From: Bordetella parapertussis
GTDB lineage: Bacteria; Pseudomonadota; Gammaproteobacteria; Burkholderiales; Burkholderiaceae_D
Direction: 5' to 3'
DNA length: 64,000 bases
NCBI GenBank assembly: GCA_945866125.1
Contig: CAMBFZ010000001.1
Coordinates: 124,001 to 188,000, forward strand
The notes below the pieces were generated by a model, which ran no database searches, was not told the origin of the DNA, and was given only the letters and a program-made list of their open reading frames with translations. The position numbers were made by a program, and so were the translations under genes. Below, in pieces: positions 43,977 to 53,826 of this stretch; position 1 is the first letter of the stretch; the number at the start of each line of letters is the position of its first letter.

Positions 43977-45097
43977 AATTTAGCTTACTCAATACCGATG
44001 GCCATGCCCGGCGCGGGCGCCTTGAGGTTAATCATGGCTTCATCGAGACGCCGATTTTTATGCCGGTGGGTACCTACGGTACTGTGAAGGCGATGTCGCC
44101 GCTTGAGCTCAAGGAAATCGATGCCCATATTATTTTGGGCAATACCTTTCACCTGTGGTTGCGCCCGGGCCTGGAGATCATTAAACAATTTGGCGGGCTG
44201 CATCGCTTCATGGGATGGGATAAGCCGATCCTGACAGACTCGGGTGGATTTCAGGTTTTTTCGCTGGGTGCGATGCGAAAAATTACCGAAGAAGGGGTCA
44301 AATTTTCTTCGCCCATCAATGGGGACCGCTTATTTTTGTCGCCTGAAATCTCTATGCAGATACAGCGCGTACTTAATGCCGATATCGTCATGCAATTTGA
44401 CGAATGTACGCCCTATGAAATTGATGGCCGCGCCGCCACGCGTGATGAGGCAGGACAGTCGATGCGTATGTCGTTGCGCTGGGCGCAGCGCTCGCAAGAT
44501 GAATTTCGACGCGAAGAAAATCCCAATGCCCTATTTGGCATCGTGCAGGGCGGCATGTTCGAGAGCCTGCGAGACGAATCACTGGACGGACTCAATCACT
44601 TGGATTTCGATGGCATCGCCATTGGCGGCCTGTCGGTTGGCGAGCCCAAGGAAGACATGCAGCGCATTTTGGCGCATACCGGCCCGCGACTGCCGGCGCA
44701 CAAGCCCCATTACCTGATGGGTGTCGGCACCCCCGAAGATCTGGTCGAGGGGGTGGCCAATGGCATTGATATGTTTGATTGCGTCATGCCGACCCGTAAT
44801 GCGCGCAATGGCTGGTTGTTTACCCGTTTTGGTGACATCAAGATCAAGAACGCCCGTCACAAAGACGAAGATCTGCCGCTGGATGCTAGCTGCACCTGCT
44901 ATACCTGCAGCCATTTTTCGCGCGCTTATCTGCATCACCTGCACCGCGCTGGCGAGATCCTCGGCGCACGCCTGAATACCATCCACAATTTGCATTATTA
45001 CTTGCAGCTTATGCGCGAACTCCGCGTCGCGATTGAAGAAAATCGCTTTGCATCCTATGTCGCCCAGTTCCGCCGGGATCGGCAGACCGGCAGCTGA
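43973..45097 (+). CDS. tgt: tRNA-guanine transglycosylase
   Basis: The 374-residue TIM barrel exchanges guanine 34 of tRNAs with GUN anticodons for preQ1, the step before QueA. It has the nucleophile region LTDSGGFQVFSLG, GIVQGGMFESLR, GVGTPEDLVEGVANGIDMFD and MPTRNARNGWLFT. The zinc site is CTCYTCSHFSRAYLHHL with a later His. It overlaps queA by four bases. Confidence 0.97.
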   Translation: MKFSLLNTDGHARRGRLEVNHGFIETPIFMPVGTYGTVKAMSPLELKEIDAHIILGNTFHLWLRPGLEIIKQFGGLHRFMGWDKPILTDSGGFQVFSLGAMRKITEEGVKFSSPINGDRLFLSPEISMQIQRVLNADIVMQFDECTPYEIDGRAATRDEAGQSMRMSLRWAQRSQDEFRREENPNALFGIVQGGMFESLRDESLDGLNHLDFDGIAIGGLSVGEPKEDMQRILAHTGPRLPAHKPHYLMGVGTPEDLVEGVANGIDMFDCVMPTRNARNGWLFTRFGDIKIKNARHKDEDLPLDASCTCYTCSHFSRAYLHHLHRAGEILGARLNTIHNLHYYLQLMRELRVAIEENRFASYVAQFRRDRQTGS

Positions 45098-45273
45098 GCC
45101 GCCTATCAAGCCATCCTCGCCCGATAGGTGCGATTTGTTAATTAAAAAGTAATCAATCTCGGTCGTGAACGCGTAATCGACACCCGGCAACGCGCTCTCA
45201 AAGGCGGCGCCAGAGCGTTCACGTGACAGTGCTAAAATGCCCGGTCTTTTACAAACCCCAAACCGGAGCAGTC

Positions 45274-45597
45274 ATGTTCATTTCTAACGCGTACGCCCAG
45301 TCTGCCATTGGCGGAGCAGGCGGCGGCCTGATGAGTTTTTTGCCCATCATTCTGATGTTTGTGGTCTTGTATTTTTTGATGATTCGTCCGCAGATGAAAC
45401 GTCAGAAGGAGCAAAAAGCCATGATCGACGCCTTGTCCAAGGGCGATGAGGTCGTCACCGCCGGTGGCATGCTGGGCAAAATCAGCAAGGTCAGCGATGC
45501 GTATCTGACCGTTGAAATCGCCGACGGTACCGAGATCGTGATGCAAAAAGCGTCCGTGACGATGTTGCTGCCTAAGGGCACCATCAAGTCGCTGTAA
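45274..45597 (+). CDS. yajC: Sec translocase accessory protein YajC
   Basis: The 107-residue protein has one membrane helix (FLPIILMFVVLYFLMIRPQM) and a cytoplasmic domain with GDEVVTAGGMLGKISKVSD. YajC associates with SecDF and YidC at the inner membrane. ATG at 45274 follows CCGGAG; the frame upstream to 45223 is leader. secD follows after 63 bases. Confidence 0.94.
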   Translation: MFISNAYAQSAIGGAGGGLMSFLPIILMFVVLYFLMIRPQMKRQKEQKAMIDALSKGDEVVTAGGMLGKISKVSDAYLTVEIADGTEIVMQKASVTMLLPKGTIKSL

Positions 45598-45660
45598 GGC
45601 CTGGCAGCGTTCCATGTCCGGCGTTTGATGCCGGACATCTTTCTTTAAGTGCAGGACACC

Positions 45661-47523
45661 ATGAACCGTTATCCCCTTTGGAAGTACATCCTGATCGTGC
45701 TGGCGCTTTGCTTTGGCGGGCTCTACACGGTACCGAATTTTTTTGGCGAGTCGCCGGCGGTGCAAGTCAGCAGCGCCAAGGCCACCGTCAAGCTCGGGCC
45801 AAATTTGGTCGTCACCGCCCAGGACGCGTTAGCCAAAGCGGGCGTGCGTGTCGAGACCTTGCTGTTTGAAGATCTCGGCAATAACAACGGCACCCTGCGT
45901 GCCCGCTTTGCTAACACTGACTTGCAATTTAAAGCCAAGAGCGTGTTGGAACAGGCACTCAACCGTGACCCATCGGATCCGACTTATCTGGTCGCCTTTA
46001 ATCTGCTGCCCAACACACCGGGCTGGTTGCAAAGTCTGCATGCGTTGCCGATGTATCTAGGTCTGGACTTGCGCGGTGGTGTGCATTTTCTGATGCAGGT
46101 TGATACGCGCGCCGTGCTGGCGAAACGGATGCAGGGCATGCAAACCAGTGTGCGTTCGTTGTTGGTGGAAAAGCGCGTGCGTTTTTCTGGTATCGCGCGG
46201 GACGGCGATGCGGTCGATATCCGCTTCCGCGATCCCGAAGCGCTCAATGCTGGCCGGGATGTGCTCAATGCGCAATTGCCCGAACTGGCGTTGGCTGAGA
46301 TGACAGACGCCGAAGGCCTGAAACTGCGCGCTAGCATGAGTCCCCAGTCGTTGAAAAGTACCCTCGAAGAAGCGGTACAGCAAAATATTTCAACTCTCTC
46401 CAAGCGTGTCAATGAGCTCGGTGTTGCTGAGCCTGTAATCCAGCGTCAGGGCGCCGACCGGATCGTGGTACAGCTGCCGGGTGTGCAGGATGTCTCGCGT
46501 GCCAAGGACATTATCGGGCGCACCGCGACCCTGGAAGTGCGTCTGGTTGACGAGACGATTCGGCGTGGTACCGAAGAAAGTTCGGCGGTACCGCTTGGTT
46601 CAGAATTATTCAAGGTCGGCAAAGGCACGCCCGTTATTTTGTACAAAGACCCGGTCATTACTGGCGACTATATTTCCAATGCCGGCGCCAGCTTTGACCA
46701 AAACCAGCAGGCCTCAGTCAGCATTGATCTTAACGGCGACGGTGGACGCAAAATGCGCGACGCCACCCGCAGCAAGGTCGGCAAGCTGATGGCCATTGTA
46801 CTGTTTGAAAAAGGTAAGGGCGAAGTGCTGACGGTGGCCACTATTCGGGATGAGCTCGGTTCGCGCTTCCAGATCTCCGGTATGGAGTCCCCGGCTGCGG
46901 CCTCAGATCTGGCGCTACTCTTGCGCGCCGGATCGCTGGCTGCACCCATGGAAATTATTGAAGAGCGCACGATCGGGCCGCAGCTAGGTGCAGAAAATAT
47001 CAGCAAGGGTTTCAACTCGACGCTATACGGGTTTGCCGCCATTGCCGTGTTCATGATGCTGTATTACCTAATGTTTGGTTTTTTCAGTGTCTTTGCGCTG
47101 GCGGTCAATGTGATGTTGCTTATTGCGCTGCTCTCGGTAATGCAAGCCACGCTGACCTTGCCGGGTATTGCGGCCATTGCGCTGACCTTGGGTATGGCGA
47201 TTGACGCCAACGTACTGATCAACGAGCGTATTCGTGAAGAGCTGCGACATGGCAGCTCACCACAGGCCGCGATTGCGACCGGATTTGAGCGCGCGTGGGC
47301 GACTATTCTTGACTCTAACGTCACCACGCTTATTGCAGGTCTGGCTTTGTTGATTTTTGGTTCGGGTCCGATTCGTGGTTTTGCGGTCGTGCATTGTCTG
47401 GGTATTTTGACCTCCATGTTTTCTGCCGTGGTGGTCTCGCGTGCTCTGGCCAATCTCTGGTACGGACGTCGCAAAAAACTCAGCAGTATCTCGATCGGTC
47501 AAGTGTGGAAGCCGAACGCGTAA
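45661..47523 (+). CDS. secD: Protein translocase subunit SecD
   Basis: The 620-residue RND-like subunit uses the proton gradient to pull proteins out at the periplasmic side. It has an N-terminal membrane helix (WKYILIVLALCFGGLYTVP), a large periplasmic part with the motif GLDLRGGVHFLMQVD near 140 and GADRIVVQLPGVQD, and five C-terminal helices with IALTLGMAIDANVLINERIREEL. secF follows after 29 bases. Confidence 0.96.
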   Translation: MNRYPLWKYILIVLALCFGGLYTVPNFFGESPAVQVSSAKATVKLGPNLVVTAQDALAKAGVRVETLLFEDLGNNNGTLRARFANTDLQFKAKSVLEQALNRDPSDPTYLVAFNLLPNTPGWLQSLHALPMYLGLDLRGGVHFLMQVDTRAVLAKRMQGMQTSVRSLLVEKRVRFSGIARDGDAVDIRFRDPEALNAGRDVLNAQLPELALAEMTDAEGLKLRASMSPQSLKSTLEEAVQQNISTLSKRVNELGVAEPVIQRQGADRIVVQLPGVQDVSRAKDIIGRTATLEVRLVDETIRRGTEESSAVPLGSELFKVGKGTPVILYKDPVITGDYISNAGASFDQNQQASVSIDLNGDGGRKMRDATRSKVGKLMAIVLFEKGKGEVLTVATIRDELGSRFQISGMESPAAASDLALLLRAGSLAAPMEIIEERTIGPQLGAENISKGFNSTLYGFAAIAVFMMLYYLMFGFFSVFALAVNVMLLIALLSVMQATLTLPGIAAIALTLGMAIDANVLINERIREELRHGSSPQAAIATGFERAWATILDSNVTTLIAGLALLIFGSGPIRGFAVVHCLGILTSMFSAVVVSRALANLWYGRRKKLSSISIGQVWKPNA

Positions 47524-47552
47524 GCGCGTGAGAGCTCTTTAAGAGGATAGCA

Positions 47553-48497
47553 ATGGAATTTTTCCGAATTAAAAAAGACATCCCGTTCATGCGTCATGCG
47601 TTGATTTTCAACGTCATTTCGGCACTGACTTTTGCTGCGGCCGTGTTCTTTTTGTTTAGCCAGGGCCTGCATCTGTCGATCGAATTCACCGGCGGAACAG
47701 TGATGGAAGTGGCCTACACCAAGCCGGCCGACATTGAAGGTGTGCGCAAAGCCATCGGCGGCTTGGGCTATGCCGATAGTCAGGTGCAAAGCTTCGGTAC
47801 GGCGCAGGATGTGTTGATTCGATTGCCAGCGCAAAAGGGCGGCAACGCGGCTCAGATGAGTACGCGGGTGACCGAGGTGCTCAAGGCACAAGATGCGAGC
47901 CTGACGGTAAAGCGCGTGGAGTTTGTCGGTCCTCAGGTTGGCGAAGAGCTTGCGCGCGACGGCCTGACCGCGCTGATGTTTGTGGTGGTAGGCATCATGA
48001 TCTATCTGGCGATTCGTTTTGAGTGGAAGTTTGCGGTCGCAGCGATCATCGCCAACTTGCATGATGTGATCATCATTTTGGGATTTTTTGCATTTTTCCA
48101 GTGGGAGTTTTCGCTCACGGTGCTCGCTGCGGTACTGGCGGTGCTAGGTTATTCGGTCAATGAATCGGTGGTGGTGTTTGACCGGGTCCGCGAGACTTTT
48201 CGTGACCGGCGTTATGGCAAGCTCGAATCGCCCGAGGTGATGAACCATGCTATTACCAGCACCATTTCCCGTACCGTCATCACGCACGGATCAACGCAGC
48301 TGATGGTGCTGTCGATGTTGTTGTTCGGTGGGCCGACGCTGCATTATTTTGCGGTAGCCCTGACCATTGGTATTTTGTTCGGCATTTATTCGTCGGTGTT
48401 TGTTGCCGCAGCCGTGGCGATGTGGCTGGGCGTCAAACGCGAAGACCTGATCAAGCCGGTGACGGTGAAAGATGAGACGGACGGGGCAGTGGTCTGA
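47553..48497 (+). CDS. secF: Protein translocase subunit SecF
   Basis: The 314-residue partner of SecD has six membrane helices. Family markers are IEFTGGTVMEV near residue 48 and VLGYSVNESVVVFDRVRE near 200, which aligns with the SecD proton-path region. It is the last gene of the run and is followed by a strong terminator. ATG at 47553 follows AAGAGGA. Confidence 0.96.
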   Translation: MEFFRIKKDIPFMRHALIFNVISALTFAAAVFFLFSQGLHLSIEFTGGTVMEVAYTKPADIEGVRKAIGGLGYADSQVQSFGTAQDVLIRLPAQKGGNAAQMSTRVTEVLKAQDASLTVKRVEFVGPQVGEELARDGLTALMFVVVGIMIYLAIRFEWKFAVAAIIANLHDVIIILGFFAFFQWEFSLTVLAAVLAVLGYSVNESVVVFDRVRETFRDRRYGKLESPEVMNHAITSTISRTVITHGSTQLMVLSMLLFGGPTLHYFAVALTIGILFGIYSSVFVAAAVAMWLGVKREDLIKPVTVKDETDGAVV

Positions 48498-48515
48498 GCC
48501 TTGTGGCAGGTAAAA

Positions 48516-48542
48516 AAACCAGCGCATGCGCTGGTTTTTTTA
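48516..48542 (+). terminator. Intrinsic terminator after secF
   Basis: AACCAGCG pairs with CGCTGGTT around a CATG tetraloop (48518-48537), preceded by A7 and followed by T7. Because the A-run mirrors the T-run, it can act in both directions and may also stop transcription from purB. Confidence 0.9.
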
Positions 48543-48582
48543 TTTCGTCAGCCGTGGATGACGATAATGCACTACGGCCATC

Positions 48583-49950
48583 TCAGATTTTTTGTGCCAA
48601 CTCACGCGCCAGTCCCACATAATTTGCTGGCGTCATCGCCATGAGCTGATCCTTGGCACTCTGCGGTATCGCCAGTCCGGCAATAAATGTCTGCAAGCCT
48701 TCCTGCGAGATGCCTTTGCCGCGCGTGAGCTCTTTGAGTTGTTCATACGGGTTTTCGATGCCATAGCGGCGCATGACGGTCTGCACCGGCTCGGCTAACA
48801 CTTCCCAGCTCTGGTCGAGATCTTCGGCCATACGCGCAGGATTGACTTCGAGTTTATTCAAGCCGCGCAGGCAGCTATCGTAGGCCAGTACGGTATAGCC
48901 CAAACCAACACCGATATTGCGCAAGACGGTGGAGTCGGTCAGGTCGCGCTGCCAACGTGAGACGGGTAATTTTTCCGCCATGTGTTTTAAGACGGCGTTC
49001 GCCATACCGAGGTTACCTTCGGAATTTTCAAAATCAATCGGATTGACTTTGTGCGGCATGGTTGAAGAACCGATCTCGCCTGCCTTAGTGCGCTGCTTGA
49101 AATAGCCGAGCGAGATATAGCCCCAGATGTCGCGGTTCAAATCGAGCAGGATGGTGTTGGTGCGCGCAATCGCATCAAATAATTCGGCCATGTAATCATG
49201 CGGCTCAATCTGGATGGTGTAGGGATTAAAGCTCAGGCCAAGGCGCTGCTCGATCACGTCGCGCGCAAAAGCTTGCCAGTCCACGTCAGGGTAGGCCGAC
49301 AGATGAGCGTTGTAATTGCCAACGGCCCCGTTCATTTTGCCTAAAATCTGCACGCTGGCGATGCGCTCTTGGGCGCGCCGCAGACGGGCAACGACGTTCG
49401 CCATTTCTTTGCCCAGCGTCGTCGGGCTCGCGGGCTGGCCATGCGTGCGCGACATCATCGCCATGGCGGCGTTGTCATGCGCGATCGCGGTCAGCTTGTC
49501 GATCACGCTGCTGAGTTGTGGCAGTAGTACCGTGTCGCGTGCGGCTTTGAGCATCATGCCGTGCGAGGTATTGTTGATGTCTTCCGAGGTACATGCAAAA
49601 TGAATGAATTCCGAGGCGGCGACCAACTCTGGCAGGTCTTGTACTTTTTCCTTGAGCCAGTATTCCACCGCTTTCACGTCATGGTTGGTGACGGCTTCAA
49701 TAGCCTTGATACGGGCGGCGTCTGCTTCGGTGAAATCAGCAGCCAGCTTGTTGAGTAATGCGGCCGCGCCCGCTGAAAACGGTTTGATCTCGGCAAAGCC
49801 TGCTTCCGACAAGGCCAGCAACCACGCAATCTCGACCTTGACCCGGTGATGCATGAAGCCGGCTTCAGAGAGGATAGGACGCAACGCATCGGTCTTGGAC
49901 GCGTAGCGGCCATCAAGGGGAGAGAGGGCAGACAAGGGTGACAAAGGCAT
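48583..49950 (-). CDS. purB: Adenylosuccinate lyase
   Basis: The enzyme has about 455 residues and catalyses two fumarate-releasing steps in purine synthesis. The superfamily signature is GSSTMPHKVNPIDFENSEGN near 290; the catalytic His region is TSEDINNTSHGMMLK and MMSRTHGQPASPTTLGKE. ATG at 49950 gives the usual MPLSPLSALSPLDGRY start; the frame to 49992 is leader. Confidence 0.96.
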   Translation of the reverse strand: MPLSPLSALSPLDGRYASKTDALRPILSEAGFMHHRVKVEIAWLLALSEAGFAEIKPFSAGAAALLNKLAADFTEADAARIKAIEAVTNHDVKAVEYWLKEKVQDLPELVAASEFIHFACTSEDINNTSHGMMLKAARDTVLLPQLSSVIDKLTAIAHDNAAMAMMSRTHGQPASPTTLGKEMANVVARLRRAQERIASVQILGKMNGAVGNYNAHLSAYPDVDWQAFARDVIEQRLGLSFNPYTIQIEPHDYMAELFDAIARTNTILLDLNRDIWGYISLGYFKQRTKAGEIGSSTMPHKVNPIDFENSEGNLGMANAVLKHMAEKLPVSRWQRDLTDSTVLRNIGVGLGYTVLAYDSCLRGLNKLEVNPARMAEDLDQSWEVLAEPVQTVMRRYGIENPYEQLKELTRGKGISQEGLQTFIAGLAIPQSAKDQLMAMTPANYVGLARELAQKI

Positions 49951-50097
49951 GATTTTTATGAGGCTTGATGAGGCTGGGTTGATATAGGGCAAGCTGCGAT
50001 TTTACCATTCGCCCATGACGCAGCGGTGGCGCATTGCGCGGGCTTTTCGTGCTGAATGCCAGTGCTATAATCCACTTCCCTTTTTCGTGTGACTACT

Positions 50098-50709
50098 ATG
50101 AAACTCATCGGATCGCTTGCCAGCCCTTATGTGCGTAAAGTCCGCATCGTGATGATAGAAAAAAAACTCGATGTTGAGTTGGTACTGGAAGATGTTTGGG
50201 CACCGGACACCACCATCATGCTGTCCAATCCACTTGGCAAAGTACCTTGTCTGATTATGGAAGATGGCGGCGCGATGTTTGATTCACGGGTGATCGTTGA
50301 GTATCTCGATACCATGTCGCCGGTTGGCAAACTTATTCCGACGCAGGGTCGCGAGCGCGCCAGCATCAAGTGCTGGGAAGCGTTGGCCGATGGGGTCACT
50401 GATGCCGGTATCGCCGTGCGCCTCGAGCGCACCAAACGCCCTGAGGGTCAACAAAGCCCCGCCTGGATCGAACGGCAACTGGGCAAGATCGACAGTGGTC
50501 TCAAGGCGATGTCGTCCGGTTTGGGTGAATCGCCTTACTGTGTCGGTAACCATTTGACGTTGGCTGATGTGGCGGCGGGTTGCACGCTCGGGTGGCTGGC
50601 CTTCCGTTTTCCGGAAATCAACTGGCGCGATGATTATGCCAATCTGGCGCGCTTGTTTGACAAGCTCTCTGATCGGCAATCGTTTAGAGACTCGGTGCCG
50701 CAGGCCTGA
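50098..50709 (+). CDS. Glutathione S-transferase family protein
   Basis: The 203-residue protein has the thioredoxin-fold N-terminal domain (LIGSLASPYVRKVRIVMIEK, with Ser in the catalytic position, and NPLGKVPCLIMEDGGAMFDS) and a helical C-terminal domain with YCVGNHLTLADVAAGCTLGW. It resembles YibF-type GSTs of Proteobacteria, whose substrates are poorly known. TATAAT at 50066-50071 may be its -10 element. Confidence 0.88.
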   Translation: MKLIGSLASPYVRKVRIVMIEKKLDVELVLEDVWAPDTTIMLSNPLGKVPCLIMEDGGAMFDSRVIVEYLDTMSPVGKLIPTQGRERASIKCWEALADGVTDAGIAVRLERTKRPEGQQSPAWIERQLGKIDSGLKAMSSGLGESPYCVGNHLTLADVAAGCTLGWLAFRFPEINWRDDYANLARLFDKLSDRQSFRDSVPQA

Positions 50710-50845
50710 TCGTCGTGTGCAGTGACCTGACTAATCCGGATTAATTTTTCAAGACGGTCGGTCGTTGCCGCCACCATCTTTGTCTATGCACTGCCACCCC
50801 ATTCTCCGCTGGGGCTACCTGTGGCGTTGGCTGGCCAAAGAGTAC

Positions 50846-51958
50846 TCAACCAACCGGGGTAGCGGAATGAATGATCCCGCCACCCAGACACACCTCGCCG
50901 TCATATAACACCGCCGATTGGCCGGGTGTGACTGCCCACTGTGACTGTGCAAACTGCAGCGCAAATTGTCCCTCTGCGAGGCTTTGATGGGTGCAAGCCA
51001 TGTCGGCCTGCCGGTAGCGGGTCTTGGCGGAAAACGCGCCGTCGGTCGGTGCGGCCCCGGCCACCCAGCTGACCTGATCGGCGGTCAGGGCGCCCGATAA
51101 CAGCCACGGATGCGCATGCCCTTGCACGACATACAGCGTATTGTTTGCGATGTCTTTGCGTGCCACGTACCACGCGTCGTGGTTGCCAGCGGCGTTGGTG
51201 CGGGATTGAATACCGCCAATGCCAATGCCCTTGCGCTGACCTAAGGTATAAAAAGACAGGCCCACATGCTCACCCACGATGTCGCCTTCGGGTGTTTTCA
51301 TCGGCCCGGGCTGGAAGGACAGATAACGGTTGAGAAACTCGCGGAATGGTCGCTCGCCGATAAAACAAATGCCGGTTGAGTCTTTTTTCTGCGCATTGGG
51401 CAGCTTCAGTTTGGCCGCCATTTCCCGCACTGCCGTTTTGGGTAAATCGCCCAAAGGAAAAAGTGTGGTCGCCAATTGGGTTTGATTGAGGCGGTGCAGA
51501 AAATAACTCTGGTCTTTGCTAGCGTCGACGGCTTTTAATAATTCAAAGCGACCACCGCAGGCCGCTTCGCGCACCCGCGCATAGTGACCGGTTGCAATCA
51601 GGTCTGCGCCCAAGGCCATCGCATGATCAAGAAACGCTTTGAATTTAATCTCGGCATTGCACAGCACATCAGGGTTGGGCGTGCGACCGGCCTGATACTC
51701 CCGCAGAAATTCAGCGAACACACGGTCTTTGTATTCGGCAGCAAAATTAACGGCATCGATATCGACCCCGATCACATCGGCGACACTCGCCGCATCCAGC
51801 CAATCCTGACGGGTAGAGCAATACTGGTCGTCATCGTCGTCTTCCCAGTTTTTCATGAAAAGACCGATCACTTCATAGCCCTGCTCTTTGAGTAGCCAGG
51901 CTGCGACCGACGAATCGACGCCACCCGACATGCCGATGACCACTCGCTTACCCCGCAT
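50846..51958 (-). CDS. mnmA: tRNA-specific 2-thiouridylase
   Basis: The 370-residue enzyme inserts sulfur at position 2 of wobble uridine in Lys, Glu and Gln tRNAs. It has the PP-loop GMSGGVDSSVAAWLLKEQGY at the N-terminus, the first catalytic cysteine in PDVLCNAEIKF near 100 and the second in TGICFIGERPFREFL near 198. Its start overlaps the end of the NUDIX gene by 11 bases, so the two are co-translated. Confidence 0.96.
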   Translation of the reverse strand: MRGKRVVIGMSGGVDSSVAAWLLKEQGYEVIGLFMKNWEDDDDDQYCSTRQDWLDAASVADVIGVDIDAVNFAAEYKDRVFAEFLREYQAGRTPNPDVLCNAEIKFKAFLDHAMALGADLIATGHYARVREAACGGRFELLKAVDASKDQSYFLHRLNQTQLATTLFPLGDLPKTAVREMAAKLKLPNAQKKDSTGICFIGERPFREFLNRYLSFQPGPMKTPEGDIVGEHVGLSFYTLGQRKGIGIGGIQSRTNAAGNHDAWYVARKDIANNTLYVVQGHAHPWLLSGALTADQVSWVAGAAPTDGAFSAKTRYRQADMACTHQSLAEGQFALQFAQSQWAVTPGQSAVLYDGEVCLGGGIIHSATPVG

Positions 51959-52436
51959 CGTCCATCCCGGTCACGCTAGGGTGGGTAGAGAGAAGCGATA
52001 ACGGACTGCGTTTGCCAGCCAGGTAATCGTCGACGCATTGCAGCACCAAAGGACTACGATGGCTTGCCTCGCAATCACGCAATTCAGCGTACGACATCCA
52101 TACGACGCGCAAGATACCGACATCAAGCGCATGGTCATGCCACGCACCGAGCGTGCCGGTAAAGGCAAAGCGCAGATAGGTGACGTTTTCATTGGTGCGG
52201 CTAGATACATAGCGTGACAGGTAGACCCCGATCAAACTCTCCGGCGTAAAGTCGTACGCTGTTTCTTCGCGCGCCTCGCGACTGACAGCCGTGATCAGCG
52301 ACTCGCCCGGATCGAGATGACCGGCGGGTTGATTAAAGCGGATGCCATCGCTGGTTTCTTCTTCAACGAGCAGAAATTTTCCTTCACGCTCAATGATCGC
52401 TGCCACCGTGACAGAGGGTTTCCAAATGATTGACAT
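51948..52436 (-). CDS. NUDIX hydrolase (NudJ-like)
   Basis: The 162-residue protein has the Nudix box GHLDPGESLITAVSREAREE followed by TAY at about residues 40-62, close to the 23-residue consensus. NudJ-type enzymes hydrolyse nucleoside tri- and diphosphates and HMP pyrophosphate. ATG at 52436 follows GAAGGA; the frame to 52448 adds four residues. It is paired with mnmA, an arrangement also seen in enterobacteria (nudJ-mnmA). Confidence 0.9.
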   Translation of the reverse strand: MSIIWKPSVTVAAIIEREGKFLLVEEETSDGIRFNQPAGHLDPGESLITAVSREAREETAYDFTPESLIGVYLSRYVSSRTNENVTYLRFAFTGTLGAWHDHALDVGILRVVWMSYAELRDCEASHRSPLVLQCVDDYLAGKRSPLSLLSTHPSVTGMDDAG

Positions 52437-52702
52437 GGTTTCCTTCAAAGAGTCGGCATTTTACCTTGAGGGCGCAGCCGTCTGCCCATCCGGCTGCGCG
52501 GTGTTTACTTAACGGAGATCAAGCCGACAGGTCGCCCCGGCCCGAAAAAAGCAGGCAAAATGCGCAAGCCCGATTCTTTGATGAATCAAAGTAAAGAGGT
52601 AATCTGTCGCTGCTCGCGCGACTAGCAGAGAAATAGAACGGTTGTTCCATATTTTGGTTGTCGTGTAAGATTCGGGCGCAAATTTATTTTTTGGAGAACT
52701 CC

Positions 52703-53818
52703 ATGAAAATCGGCATTCCCGCCGAAACGCGGCAGGGTGAAACGCGCGTCGCCGCGACCCCCGAGACCGTCAAAAAGCTCGTCGCCGCCAAGCATCAAGT
52801 TGTTGTGCAGTCTGGTGCCGGCGTGGCCGCGAGTGTCACTGATGAAGCATTCAGCGCTGCCGGCGCGCAGATTGGCACTGCCGCTGACGCCTTTGGCTGT
52901 GAGATGGTCTTGAAAGTTCGCGCACCGTCGGCTGATGAGCGCGCGCAAATCAACACCGGCACCGTCCTGGTCGGCATGCTGAATCCTTTCGATAATGACA
53001 ATATTGCCGCCATGGCGAGCGCTGGTCTGACTGCGTTTGCGCTGGAAGCCGCGCCTCGCATCACGCGCGCGCAGTCGATGGACGTGCTGTCTTCACAGGC
53101 CAATATCGCCGGCTACAAAGCGGTTCTGCTGGCGGCAAATGCCTACCAGCGCTTTATGCCCATGCTGATGACTGCCGCCGGTACCGTTAAGGCCGCCCGA
53201 GTGCTGATTATGGGCGTTGGTGTAGCCGGTTTGCAGGCCATTGCGACAGCCAAGCGTCTGGGTGCCGTGATCGAAGCCTCGGACGTGCGTCCGCCCGTCA
53301 AAGAACAAGTCGAATCCTTGGGCGCCAAATTCATTGATGTGCCATTTTTAACAGAAGAAGAGCGCGAGATTGCGCAAGGTGTCGGTGGCTATGCGCGCGC
53401 GATGCCGGCGGAGTGGATGCAGCGCCAGGCTGAGCTGGTGCACGAGCGCGCCAAGCAGTCCGACATCATCATTACCACTGCCCTGATTCCCGGCCGTCGC
53501 GCGCCGACCTTGATTGGCGAAGAAACCGTCAAGGCGATGAAGCCCGGTTCCGTCATTCTGGATATGGCTGTGGAGCAGGGCGGCAATTGCCCGCTCTCCG
53601 AGCTGGGCAAAACCGTCATCAAGCATGGGGTGCATATCATTGGTGAGGCCAATTTACCGGCGCTGCTAGCGGCCGACGCGTCGGCTCTGTATGCGCGCAA
53701 TGTGCTGGACTTTTTAAAGCTCATCGTCGACAAAGACGCCGCACTTGTGATTGATCGTGCTGATGAAATCGTGGCCGCGACACTGATGTGTACCGGCGGC
53801 GATGTGTTGCGCAGGTAA
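52703..53818 (+). CDS. pntA: NAD(P) transhydrogenase alpha subunit, part 1
   Basis: The 371-residue soluble NAD(H)-binding domain I begins MKIGIPAETRQGETRVAATP. It has the catalytic-loop region RITRAQSMDVLSSQANIAGY and the nucleotide-binding fold VLIMGVGVAGLQAIATAKRLG. Alpha is split here into two polypeptides, with the membrane part encoded at 54204. ATG at 52703 follows TTGGAG. The enzyme makes NADPH from NADH using the proton gradient. Confidence 0.95.
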   Translation: MKIGIPAETRQGETRVAATPETVKKLVAAKHQVVVQSGAGVAASVTDEAFSAAGAQIGTAADAFGCEMVLKVRAPSADERAQINTGTVLVGMLNPFDNDNIAAMASAGLTAFALEAAPRITRAQSMDVLSSQANIAGYKAVLLAANAYQRFMPMLMTAAGTVKAARVLIMGVGVAGLQAIATAKRLGAVIEASDVRPPVKEQVESLGAKFIDVPFLTEEEREIAQGVGGYARAMPAEWMQRQAELVHERAKQSDIIITTALIPGRRAPTLIGEETVKAMKPGSVILDMAVEQGGNCPLSELGKTVIKHGVHIIGEANLPALLAADASALYARNVLDFLKLIVDKDAALVIDRADEIVAATLMCTGGDVLRR

Positions 53819-53826
53819 GGAGCCTC

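Noticed and set aside
45102..45128. CCTATC/GATAGG inverted repeat after tgt considered as a terminator
   Set aside because: Six-bp stem, long loop, no T-run; the queA-tgt-yajC-sec run is normally continuous.
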